Assembly (NCBI GenBank): GCA_041395625.1
Contig: JAWLAE010000001.1
Coordinates: 1,178,001 to 1,242,000, forward strand
DNA length: 64,000 nucleotides
Direction: 5' to 3'
Source of the DNA: CADEED01 sp041395625
GTDB taxonomy: Bacteria; Pseudomonadota; Gammaproteobacteria; Steroidobacterales; Steroidobacteraceae
In this document: piece after piece, positions 10,901-17,213 of the stretch
Position numbering within the stretch: position 1 is the first letter of the stretch
Layout of the letters: each line of letters opens with the position of its first letter
Made by a program: the position numbers and the translations under genes
The notes under the pieces: model-generated
Seen by the model: the letters and a program-made list of their open reading frames with translations, nothing else
Databases searched by the model: none
Told to the model about the DNA's origin: nothing

Positions 10901-13626
10901 TGGACCTCGTGATCTGGAACGAGGAACAGGCCGGCTATCGACAGGTGCTGCAGGAAGAGATTGTCGCCATGGCGTCCGCAGCTCCGGATGCCAATCTGCC
11001 AGATCGGCGCGGCGCCATCTTCGTCCGACCAGCACATCAGATCTCACACGAGGATCGAATTCTCCTGCGATCCGTCGCGCGGATCATTCTGAATGACCAG
11101 CATGGCAGCCTCGAGGCGCAGATCGATTGGCATGCACCAGCCGAACGCACCCTACCGTCGTTGATCCCAGCACGCCAAACCGTCACCGACAGCGGGCCGG
11201 GCTTGCCACCTGCCGCACAACCGCTGCTCGAAAACGGAATCGGCAACTTCTCTTCTGACGGCCGCGAGTACGTCATCACGCTACGAGCGGGCGAATCGAC
11301 ACCTGCGCCGTGGGCGAACGTGCTGGCCAACCCAAGCCTTGGCACCGTCGTCAGCGAGAGCGCACCCGGCTACACGTGGTTCGAGAATGCACACGAGTTT
11401 CGCCTCACGCCCTGGCACAACGACCCGGTGTCCGACACGGGTGGCGAAGCCTTCTACCTGCGCGACGAGGAGACCGGCCACATATGGTCGCCCATGCCGC
11501 TACCGCGGCGCAGCAGCGGCACGTACCGCACGACGCACGGCTTCGGCTACAGTGTTTATGAACATGTTGAAGCGGGCATCAAGAGCGAACTGTGGGTATA
11601 CGTTGCGCTCGAGGACGCCGTGAAGTTCTCCGTTCTCAAGTTGTACAACACCTCGGGCCGCGCCCGGCGCCTGACGGCCACCGGCTACGTCGAATGGGTA
11701 CTGGGAGATCTGCCAGCCAAGTCACGACCGCACATCATCACGGACCTCGACGAGAGCACTGCAGTGCTGACAGCACGCAATCCGTATAGCACCGAGTTCA
11801 GCGGCCGCGTGGCGTTCTTCGATGTCGATGCGCAGGCGCGAAGCTTCACGACGGACCGCGCCGAATTCCTGGGGCGCAACGGCAGCCTGACAGCTCCCGC
11901 AGCGCTGACGCGCGAGCACCTGTCGGGAACGACCGGTGCCGGCCTCGATCCGTGCGCCGCCATTCAGATACCGATCACGCTGGCGCCCGAGCAACGTTTC
12001 GAAACGACCTTTCGGCTCGGCGCCGGCCGGAGCTACGAGGCTACGATTGCGCTGGCGCGCAGCGTTGCGGGATCTGCTGCGGCCCAGACAGCACTCGATC
12101 GCGTGCGTGCGCACTGGCGCGAGACACTCACGGTCGTGCAGGTGCGGACACCGGACCCGAGCGTGGACGTGCTCGCCAACGGCTGGTTGCTCTATCAAGT
12201 GCTGGCCTGCCGCTACCTCGCACGTAGCGGCTACTACCAGTCCGGCGGAGCTTTCGGTTTCCGCGATCAACTGCAGGACACGATGGCGAGCGTGCACGCG
12301 CGGCCGGCTTTGACGAGAACACACTTGCTGCTGAGCGCCGCACACCAGTTCCCGCAGGGCGACGTGCTGCACTGGTGGCATCCGCCGAGCGGCCGCGGCG
12401 TGCGGACACGGTGCTCGGACGACTACCTGTGGCTGCCGCTGGCTGCGTGCCGCTACCTGCAGGTTACTGGCGACCAGACCGTGTTGGATGAACCCGTGCG
12501 GTTCATCGAAGGCCGGTTGCTCAACAGCGATGAAGAATCCTACTTCGATCAACCGACTTCGTCTGCGCTGGAGCGCAACTTCTACCAGCACTGCGTGCTG
12601 GCGATCAAACGTGGCACTGAGCTGCTGGGTGCACGCGGCCTGCCGCTGATCGGCTCCGGCGACTGGAACGACGGCATGAACCGCGTTGGCCACGCGGGAT
12701 CGGGCGAGAGCGTCTGGCTCGGCTTCTTCCTGTTCGATGTGTTAGTACGGTTCGCGCCGGTCGCCGCGGCCCGGGGCGATCAGGAGTTCGCGGATTTCTG
12801 CGAGGCATCGGCGCAGCGCCTGCGCGCCAGCCTCGAGCAGCATGCCTGGGACGGTGAGTGGTACCAACGCGCGTGGTTCGACGACGGGTCACCGCTCGGC
12901 TCGGCGGCCAATGCTGAATGCAGGATCGATTCGATCTCGCAGAGCTGGGCCGTACTCTCCGCGGCCGCCGACCCGGCGCGCGCCCTGCAAGCGATGAATT
13001 CCCTCGATCGACACCTGGTGAAACGCGCTGCCGGCCTGATCCAGTTACTGGACCCGCCGTTCGATCGATCCGACATCGATCCCGGCTACATACGTGGCTA
13101 TGTACCCGGCGTGCGCGAGAATGGCGGTCAGTACACTCATGCGGCGGTCTGGGCGGCGATGGCATTCGCGCAGCTGGGCGATCAGGAGCGCGCCTGGGAA
13201 CTCGCGCGACTGATCAATCCGATTCAGCACACCAGCAATGCTGCCGCGACAGCGATTTACAAAGCGGAGCCCTACGTACTGGCCGCCGATGTGTATGCAG
13301 TCCCGCCGCATGTCGGGCGCGGCGGCTGGAGCTGGTACACAGGTTCCGCGGGCTGGATGTATCGGCTGTTCATCGAGTCGCTGCTGGGCCTGCAGCGCCA
13401 GGGAGACGAGTTGTCGATACGCCCATGCGTACCACTGGACTGGCCCGGCTACCAACTCGAGTATCGTTACGGCAAGAGCACGTATCGTATCGAGGTGACA
13501 CTGGGTGCGGACGGTTCGCCATCCCTGGTGTTGGACGGTGCCACGCAGCCGACTACAACACTGCGGCTGGTGGACGATGGCGCCGACCATCGCGTCGAGC
13601 TAAGCTGGCCGCGCACCACGCATTGA
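4954..13626 (+). CDS. ndvB: Cyclic beta-1,2-glucan synthase (GT84-GH94)
   Basis: At 2,890 residues this matches the size and order of NdvB/Cgs proteins, inner-membrane enzymes that start, elongate and cyclise periplasmic beta-1,2-glucan. Visible parts: hydrophobic helices at about 449-505; the GT84 glycosyltransferase at about 530-820, with DTDTS at 669 and QRRWIRGDW near 814; more helices at about 869-898 and 986-1028; a glucoamylase-like central domain containing WGISESGYNMVD near 1438; two related carbohydrate-binding/super-sandwich regions; and a C-terminal GH94 phosphorylase-like domain with GSGDWNDGMN near 2568, whose Asp is the family catalytic acid. Known role in rhizobia and Brucella: osmoadaptation and host interaction. 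The gene stands alone with no obvious glucan exporter nearby. An ATG at 5041 is a possible alternative start. Confidence 0.92.
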   Translation: MERPHSRANPTPVEYLSWRSVDHFSQARRMLKSWRVLGRWLRLRRRHWRWSQATDAAPETAEPVVRSQLLSSEQLQEYGKSLARDHRVSKRPGPDMLLARLRENAAILDDATAFLTAMARDDVRITPAGEWLLDNYYLIEEQIRIARRHLPKNYSRELPSLISGASAGMPRVYDLAMRAITHSDGRIDADTIARFVAAYQSVTPLVLGELWAIPIMLRLAAIENLRRVSVRVIRDGADHRIACEWADRLNATAADAPQDVVLVVADMARSQPPTSGSFVAELSRRLQGRSATLAMPLQWIEQRLAASGHSREELVHLESQQQAADQVSVSNSIGGLRFLAAMDWRDFVEANSVVEQTLRTDPSGIYAAMDFSTRDAYRHRVETIARRHHISEFDVARIAIEQALVGEVPREITAHVGYYLIDAGLPRTIAAIAAERGHRPPVFLRPRRIPLWVYLLPIALIAGWFTDRLLVELHGESDNWPLLYLAAILGVIVFSELGIALVNWIATLFVTPKPLPRLNYKAGIPAESRTLVVVPTMIGSVAAVDDLIEGLEVRFLANRDPQLHFALLTDLLDADEQTLDTDAAVIEHAVRGIERLNARHAPECGDRFFLLHRPRLWNPRERVWMGYERKRGKLTALNRYLRCGASDDFSHVVGNSARLSSVRYVITLDTDTSLPRDAAHELVATLAHPLNRARFAGDSPRVTRGYTILQPSVGSSMSGKRRSHYARLYGSEPGIDPYTRMVSDVYQDLFGEGSYVGKGIYEVDAFERALDGRLPENRILSHDLLEGSYARAGLISDVRLFEAYPARYAADVKRRQRWIRGDWQLLPWLLPWVPGGQGEFERNPLSWLSRGKLLDNLRRSLVSAAATSLLVIGWLTLHWPLAWTLWLLSLMGVPLIVPAIRDLLYKPVDMDDAAHLRQVGRITARHLERAVVNLMCLPYDAWFSLGAITRTLWRLTISRRRLLQWNPSTEAERDLDRGVSAELRRMWFSPVFAVAVALQLFLMQPASLLVAGPILMMWLVAPLVMHWLGLPAKPRRALLALDQLQFLRRLARRNWAYFETHVTAADNWLPPDNIQEHPTLVVAHRTSPTNIGLSLLANLAAYDFGYLQPLELMQRTGDALATLAKLSRHRGHFYNWYDTQTLRPLPPAYVSTVDSGNLAAHLLTLRQGLLALVDAPVVAPCTLDGLRDTLDVWREEKQAADTLTAACDAAAAAMRAQIDRLRAQPPLSWSAAEQAAQQLTEAARALEDTATDGARAWRSRLLVACEAAHTELRHFAPGLGHLASLRALQTESSDAQVRARASQRIEELERLAHLAGQYAQMEYGFLYDRARHLLSIGYNVDEHRLDPGYYDLLASEARLASFVAIAQGQLPQESWFALSRLLTEVDGDATLLSWSGSMFEYLMPQLVMPSYPDTLLEQTAEHAVKAQINYGAKRDVPWGISESGYNMVDARMNYQYRAFGVPGLGIKRGLGDDLVVAPYASMLALMVEPAAACRNLERLTELGFAGRFGLYEAIDYSTTRVPPGQDYAVVRSYMTHHQSMGLLALLYLLRDQPMQKRFTADAEFQATLLLLQERIPRTGVFRPREAELSDAHVPAQAAEMQLRVFRDPDDVRPIVQLLSNGRYHAMLSNAGGGYSRLGEMALYRWREDGTRDQWGNFCYLRDVASGEFWSAAHQPACVPVEQYEAIFSDAKAEYRGRKLGYDTHLEIAISAEDEIELRRLHIRNRSASRRTIEVTTYAEVVLAPAVADEMHPAFSNLFVQTEIVRDKQALLAVRRPRAHDDTTPMLFHLVAVHDADLSEISYETDRSRFLGRGNTPRAPRALTTDAALSDSAGSVLDPIVAIRLRIVLAPQQTAQIDMVFGVAHERYVCATLIDKYRDRRMADRVFDLAWTHSQVVRRQINASQADARLYERLAGFVLFSHPFLRADATILMQNRRGQSGLWGHSISGDLPIVLVQISDAANIDFVRQMVKAHAYWRLKGLNVDLVIWNEEQAGYRQVLQEEIVAMASAAPDANLPDRRGAIFVRPAHQISHEDRILLRSVARIILNDQHGSLEAQIDWHAPAERTLPSLIPARQTVTDSGPGLPPAAQPLLENGIGNFSSDGREYVITLRAGESTPAPWANVLANPSLGTVVSESAPGYTWFENAHEFRLTPWHNDPVSDTGGEAFYLRDEETGHIWSPMPLPRRSSGTYRTTHGFGYSVYEHVEAGIKSELWVYVALEDAVKFSVLKLYNTSGRARRLTATGYVEWVLGDLPAKSRPHIITDLDESTAVLTARNPYSTEFSGRVAFFDVDAQARSFTTDRAEFLGRNGSLTAPAALTREHLSGTTGAGLDPCAAIQIPITLAPEQRFETTFRLGAGRSYEATIALARSVAGSAAAQTALDRVRAHWRETLTVVQVRTPDPSVDVLANGWLLYQVLACRYLARSGYYQSGGAFGFRDQLQDTMASVHARPALTRTHLLLSAAHQFPQGDVLHWWHPPSGRGVRTRCSDDYLWLPLAACRYLQVTGDQTVLDEPVRFIEGRLLNSDEESYFDQPTSSALERNFYQHCVLAIKRGTELLGARGLPLIGSGDWNDGMNRVGHAGSGESVWLGFFLFDVLVRFAPVAAARGDQEFADFCEASAQRLRASLEQHAWDGEWYQRAWFDDGSPLGSAANAECRIDSISQSWAVLSAAADPARALQAMNSLDRHLVKRAAGLIQLLDPPFDRSDIDPGYIRGYVPGVRENGGQYTHAAVWAAMAFAQLGDQERAWELARLINPIQHTSNAAATAIYKAEPYVLAADVYAVPPHVGRGGWSWYTGSAGWMYRLFIESLLGLQRQGDELSIRPCVPLDWPGYQLEYRYGKSTYRIEVTLGADGSPSLVLDGATQPTTTLRLVDDGADHRVELSWPRTTH

Positions 13627-13679
13627 CGCCATTGTAGCGCCGTTCACACAGGCAACTTGCCGCACAATCGAAGTCATAT

Positions 13680-14315
13680 TCAAGCGTTTCCTTGATCTTT
13701 CAACAAGCCTGCATCGATCTCGGCGACCTTCTTGACCGACGGCCGTGCATTCCAGCGATCGATGTAGTTTTTCACTGGCGCGACGGGCTCGACCAGACCA
13801 AAACCGGTCATCCAGGTGAGTGCTGTGCCCCACAAAACATCGACGGACGTGAATCGCTCGCCTAACATCCACGGGCCTCTGTCGAGCTGCGCGATCAGGG
13901 TCTTCATAGTCGTATCCAAGTCGCCGTATGGAACCGTGCCGACCGGGCCCGGCTCGCGCTTGAGAGCCTTGTCGATCAGAGCGGGTTCGAAGCATGCCGC
14001 ATAGAAAGCGTACCAGCGCAGATACGGGCCACGCAGTGCATCATCGATCGCAGGCGTAATGCCCGCCGCCGGGAACAGATCCGACAGATATATCCCGATG
14101 GCCACCTGCTCGGTCACGAGCACGTCGCCGTGCAGGATCGCCGGGACTTTTCCCATCGGGTTGATCGCCAGATAGGCGCTTGCGCGCTGCTCGCCCGCCT
14201 TCATGTTCAACACATGCAGCTGGTACGGTGCCTTGAGCTCTTCCAGCAGTGCGAGCGCACTGGAGGAGCGCGTCTGGGGTGAGTGGAAAAGCGTAATTGT
14301 TTTTGACTTGGCCAT
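13680..14315 (-). CDS. Glutathione S-transferase family protein
   Basis: The 211-residue sequence has a thioredoxin-fold N-terminus beginning TITLFHSPQTRSS and the glutathione-binding INPMGKVPAIL plus an acidic/aromatic pocket (VTEQVAIGIYL). An all-helical C-terminal domain follows. The Ser/Thr-rich first loop suggests a beta- or theta-like class with Ser or Cys-free activation. It is divergent from msrA, sharing a 68-bp interval with a perfect palindrome, so the two may be co-regulated in oxidative or electrophile stress. Substrate unknown. Confidence 0.85.
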   Translation of the reverse strand: MAKSKTITLFHSPQTRSSSALALLEELKAPYQLHVLNMKAGEQRASAYLAINPMGKVPAILHGDVLVTEQVAIGIYLSDLFPAAGITPAIDDALRGPYLRWYAFYAACFEPALIDKALKREPGPVGTVPYGDLDTTMKTLIAQLDRGPWMLGERFTSVDVLWGTALTWMTGFGLVEPVAPVKNYIDRWNARPSVKKVAEIDAGLLKDQGNA

Positions 14316-14349
14316 GCGAGCCCCCTGGGTTATTCAGTCGATGGATTGA

Positions 14350-14366
14350 ACGTATACTGTATACGT
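14350..14366. promoter_or_regulatory. Perfect 17-bp palindrome between gst and msrA (putative operator)
   Basis: ACGTATACTGTATACGT is an inverted repeat with 8-bp arms around a single T. It sits in the 68-bp divergent interval, 17 bp upstream of the msrA ATG and 34 bp from the GST start, and overlaps a -10-like TATACT. Short perfect dyads of this kind are typical of dimeric repressor sites; the regulator is not known. Confidence 0.5.
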
Positions 14367-14383
14367 GTCGAGAAGGAGGCTCT

Positions 14384-14899
14384 ATGGCTGATTCCAAACA
14401 TGAACGCGCCGTCTTGGCGGGCGGCTGTTTCTGGGGCATGCAGGACCTGATCCGCAAGATGCCGGGCGTCATCTCCACCCGGGTGGGCTACAGTGGCGGC
14501 GATGTGCCGAATGCCACCTATCGCAATCATGGCACGCATGCCGAAGCGATCGAGGTTGTGTTCGACCCTAACAAGCTGAGCTTCCGCCAACTGCTGGAGT
14601 TCTTCTTCCAGATACACGATCCCAGCACGCCGAATCGGCAGGGTAACGATCGTGGTACTTCCTATCGTTCGGGGATCTACTATACGAGTGACGAACAGCA
14701 GCGTATCGCCAACGACACGATTGCCGATGTGGATGCCTCGGGACTATGGCCGGGGAAGGTCGTCACCGAAGTGGCGCCCGTCGGGCCGTTCTGGGAGGCC
14801 GAGCCGGAACACCAGGACTATCTGCAACGTATTCCGAACGGCTATACCTGCCACTTCGTCCGGCCGAACTGGCAGCTGCCGCGGCGCAAGGCATCGTGA
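14384..14899 (+). CDS. msrA: Peptide-methionine (S)-S-oxide reductase MsrA
   Basis: MsrA reduces S-methionine sulfoxide in proteins and free methionine. The 171-residue frame contains the catalytic GCFWG motif (Cys15) followed by the family landmarks GYSGG, HAEAIEVVFDP, and the FFFQIHDPSTPNRQGND and GTSYRSGIYY blocks. ATG 14384 is preceded by a strong AAGGAGG at 14373-14379, so the longer upstream frame is rejected. A Cys in GYTCHF near the C-terminus could serve as resolving cysteine. It overlaps the next gene (GTGA), which encodes a thioredoxin-like protein that could recycle it. Confidence 0.95.
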   Translation: MADSKHERAVLAGGCFWGMQDLIRKMPGVISTRVGYSGGDVPNATYRNHGTHAEAIEVVFDPNKLSFRQLLEFFFQIHDPSTPNRQGNDRGTSYRSGIYYTSDEQQRIANDTIADVDASGLWPGKVVTEVAPVGPFWEAEPEHQDYLQRIPNGYTCHFVRPNWQLPRRKAS

Positions 14900-15363
14900 A
14901 TGCCGGCAGCCGCGCGCCAGAGTTGCGCGTCGCGCGCTGGATCGACGGCGACGGCAGTCCCCGCGCGCCACTGACGCTCGCCGAGCTCGGCACTAGTGTG
15001 AAGGTTCTCTATTGCTTTCAGCACTGGTGTCAGGGTTGTCACAGCGTCGGGTTTCCGACCCTGCTACGCCTGGTCCCGGCGCTCGAACCGCGCGGGGTCG
15101 GGTTCGCCGTCATACAAACGGTGTTCGAAGGATTCGAAGAAAACACCTTCGAGCGACTGCGCGAGACACAGGCGCGCTATCAGCTGCACCTCCCCTTTGG
15201 CCACGACGCCGTCCCCGAGCAGCAACCGACCGTGATGGAGGATTACCAGACCGGCGGCACACCCTGGTTCATCCTGATCGATCCAACGGGTGAATTGCTG
15301 TTCAGCGATTTTCACGTCGACGCCGATCGACTGATCGAATACATCGGCCAGCAACTCGGCTAG
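14896..15363 (+). CDS. Thioredoxin-like / TlpA-AhpC family redox protein
   Basis: The 155-residue product begins at GTG 14896, overlapping the msrA stop, which implies translational coupling. Its thioredoxin-fold CxxC is HWCQGC (Cys45 and Cys48), followed by the Pro-containing beta strand in TGGTPWFILID with the cis-Pro loop. There is no signal peptide, so it is presumably cytoplasmic. The context suggests a dedicated electron donor for MsrA, or a peroxiredoxin-like partner; this is inference from adjacency. The C-terminus (LLFSDFHVDADRLIEYI) resembles the TlpA/redoxin family. Confidence 0.8.
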   Translation: MNAGSRAPELRVARWIDGDGSPRAPLTLAELGTSVKVLYCFQHWCQGCHSVGFPTLLRLVPALEPRGVGFAVIQTVFEGFEENTFERLRETQARYQLHLPFGHDAVPEQQPTVMEDYQTGGTPWFILIDPTGELLFSDFHVDADRLIEYIGQQLG

Positions 15364-15424
15364 TTCGTTCGACGGCCTTTCGCGGTGCGGCGCAGCAGAC
15401 GCCGACCGTCATCCTGAATTCAAT

Positions 15425-15491
15425 GGTCTGCAAACGGTCAGCGAATGATCCGGGCGCGGTCAGGACTCATTTGGCTGTGCGATGGACGCTG
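15425..15491 (+). repeat. 67-bp repeat, copy 1 (upstream of exported-protein operon)
   Basis: This stretch aligns without gaps to 19623-19689 with roughly 80 percent identity by eye. Shared blocks include CGGTCAGC, AATGATCCGG, GCGGTC, GACT, GTGCG and TGGACGCTG. It ends 39 bases before the ATG of the exported-protein gene at 15531, where a promoter would be expected. Confidence 0.6.
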
Positions 15492-15530
15492 CGTCCGTCG
15501 AACAGTAGCAACCAAATGGAGATCCATCCC

Positions 15531-16025
15531 ATGAAACTCTCTCAATACATCCTGGCCGGTACGGCCGCTGTGCTCGTGATCGGTGTGTCGCCCGTGGCCC
15601 TCGCCGGGGACGACCTGTGCAAGAACGTGTCATTTCGGTTCAGCAATGACCACAAGGACCGGCGCGCCATCAAGGTGATCAAGGTCCAGTATCACAACGT
15701 GGTCAACGACCGTAACCCGACGGTCGAACTCACCGCCACGGAATGCGCCTTCGGCGCCACTTGCACCACACCCGGTGTCGATCTGAAGGACGTCGAGGGC
15801 AACAACATCAAGGACATCAAGTTCGAGTATCGCTACAAGGAACGCGACGGCGACTGGTCAGATCGCACGATGCTGGGTGCCGGCCCGTTCTCGGATCCAC
15901 GCAAGGAATGCCGTGCGAACAAGACGTACGGCAGCACTGCACCGTTCGTCATTACCGGCAAGATTGCGGTTTCGGCGAGCCCGACGACGAATCCCAACCG
16001 TCCACTGACCACCGTCTCGCCGTAG
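15531..16025 (+). CDS. Exported protein of unknown function
   Basis: The 164-residue protein has a clear Sec signal peptide (MKLSQYILAGTAAVLVIG..., cleavage after ALA near residue 24). The mature part is basic and beta-rich, with four Cys residues (DDLCKNV, ECAFGATC, KECRAN) that could form disulfides in the periplasm. ATG 15531 is chosen because of GGAGA 11-15 bases upstream; ATG 15516 is an alternative. I recognise no family. The gene is followed after 9 bases by another exported unknown, so the two probably form an operon, and the 67-bp repeat lies in its promoter region. Confidence 0.65.
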   Translation: MKLSQYILAGTAAVLVIGVSPVALAGDDLCKNVSFRFSNDHKDRRAIKVIKVQYHNVVNDRNPTVELTATECAFGATCTTPGVDLKDVEGNNIKDIKFEYRYKERDGDWSDRTMLGAGPFSDPRKECRANKTYGSTAPFVITGKIAVSASPTTNPNRPLTTVSP

Positions 16026-16034
16026 GAGCACGCC

Positions 16035-16691
16035 ATGAAAACCACACATACGCTCGCAATCGCGGTTGCGATAGGCTCGATCACGACGGCAGCCGCAGCA
16101 CCGGGTGACAAACGCGCGCAGTGCTACGACTTCAGTGGCCTCGAGGTCGGAACGACTTACCACATCGACGATACGGTAGACGCGCGCCATGCGACGATTA
16201 CCTTCCGACCGTACATCAGTAACGGCAGTCCGGTCGGCGAAGCGGCGAACTTCGCCGAGGCACAACAGGCGAAGATTGCCGGCGGTGAGCCACCAGAGAT
16301 GGGTATCAAGACGTTGGCCATTCAGGTTCAGCCCAACCAGCCGGTCACACAAGTGCGCATGAAACTGGCGCAATCGATCACGCCCACCGGGGGCTATGGC
16401 AACGCCAACATCGAGGTCAACGGCGAGAAGCACGAGAGCCCGGACGGGTTCGCCGGCATGAACGGCAAACGCCTGGGTGGGGCGGAGATCGCGTCCAGCT
16501 TCACCAACGACAGCGGTAACTGGCACGTCGGCACACTCGAGCTGCGCGCGAAGCCCGGTGGCGCGATCACCAGCTTCACGATCGGGGGACACACGATGCG
16601 CCTGGATGACATGTGCTTCGCAAGGTCCGCGCCGAGAGTCAAGCGAACGAACGGTGTGATCAAGGACGCCTTGCCGTTGCGCAAGTCATAG
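16035..16691 (+). CDS. Exported protein of unknown function, second gene of the operon
   Basis: The 218-residue product carries a signal peptide (MKTTHTLAIAVAIGSI..., cleavage near AAAA at residues 19-22). The mature protein starts with CYDFSGLEVGTTYHI and ends with a beta-rich half containing GGHTMRLDDMCF; the pattern resembles a lectin- or jelly-roll-like extracellular domain, but this is only an impression. Two conserved-looking Cys residues flank the fold and may form a disulfide. A GGAG ribosome site precedes the ATG, and only 9 bases separate it from the upstream exported gene. A strong hairpin follows its stop. Confidence 0.6.
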   Translation: MKTTHTLAIAVAIGSITTAAAAPGDKRAQCYDFSGLEVGTTYHIDDTVDARHATITFRPYISNGSPVGEAANFAEAQQAKIAGGEPPEMGIKTLAIQVQPNQPVTQVRMKLAQSITPTGGYGNANIEVNGEKHESPDGFAGMNGKRLGGAEIASSFTNDSGNWHVGTLELRAKPGGAITSFTIGGHTMRLDDMCFARSAPRVKRTNGVIKDALPLRKS

Positions 16692-16706
16692 CTCAATAGC
16701 CGGTAC

Positions 16707-16739
16707 GACGGCAGCGCTGCAACTCAGAGCGCTGCCGTC
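16707..16739. terminator. Bidirectional hairpin terminator
   Basis: A perfect 12-bp stem (GACGGCAGCGCT paired with AGCGCTGCCGTC) with a 9-base loop lies between the convergent ends of the exported gene (16691) and the RidA gene. It overlaps the last codons of the latter. No long T run follows on either side. Confidence 0.6.
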
Positions 16740-17188
16740 ACTTCGATCTCGACCCTCATGCCTGGCAGTGCCAGCGCCGACACACCGACTACGGTTGAGG
16801 TCGGCTTGGCGCCCGTCGGGAAGAACGCCCGAATACCTTCGTACACCGGCGTCGGATCGATGCTTTGCAGATCAACGATGTACACGGTCATCTGCACGAC
16901 GTCCTCAGGGCCAGCTCCAGCCGCCGCCAGCGCGATGCGGATCTTGTCGAACATCAGACGTGTCTGCTCGCCAAGATCCTCAGGTACTTTCCCATCCGCA
17001 CCGATGCCACCTTGGCCCGATACGAATATCAGCCTGTCGGCGCCGGCGGCGATCACCAATTGCGAGTAGCCCCGCGGCGTGGCCATGTCGGCCGGGTTGA
17101 GCCGCTGCAGCTCCGCCGCGCGCATCGCCGACGGCATGATCAGCGCAGCGACACTAACGACAATGAAAAGAATGTTCCTGCAATTCAT
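16724..17188 (-). CDS. Exported RidA/YjgF-family protein
   Basis: The 154-residue product pairs a Sec signal peptide (MNCRNILFIVVSVAALIM..., ending near MRAA) with a RidA domain. RidA enzymes hydrolyse reactive enamine/imine intermediates in the cytoplasm. Family landmarks are GYSQLVIAAGADRLIFVSGQ, the Q-T-R-L-MFDKIRIAL helix, and the C-terminal LPGMRVEIEVTA whose Arg is the imine-binding residue. ATG 17188 removes seven extra residues of the longer frame. An exported RidA is unusual and hints at a periplasmic substrate. The gene lies 25 bases downstream of the winged-helix/TPR regulator and may be co-transcribed with it. Confidence 0.8.
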   Translation of the reverse strand: MNCRNILFIVVSVAALIMPSAMRAAELQRLNPADMATPRGYSQLVIAAGADRLIFVSGQGGIGADGKVPEDLGEQTRLMFDKIRIALAAAGAGPEDVVQMTVYIVDLQSIDPTPVYEGIRAFFPTGAKPTSTVVGVSALALPGMRVEIEVTAAL

Positions 17189-17213
17189 GAGCATACTCCC
17201 GGTTTTCAAACTG

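Noticed and set aside
11722..12693. Antisense frame inside the glucan synthase gene
   Set aside because: Arg/Gln/His-rich shadow with no recognisable domain; the plus-strand frame is unbroken across 8.6 kb.
14354..14369. CTGT at 14357 as a second LexA box near msrA
   Set aside because: No ACAG follows at the required 8-base distance; the dyad is a different motif.
15423..15530. Coding extension of the exported protein into the 67-bp repeat
   Set aside because: The extension precedes a clear signal peptide and SD; it is more likely promoter DNA, although the shared translated pattern with copy 2 is noted.
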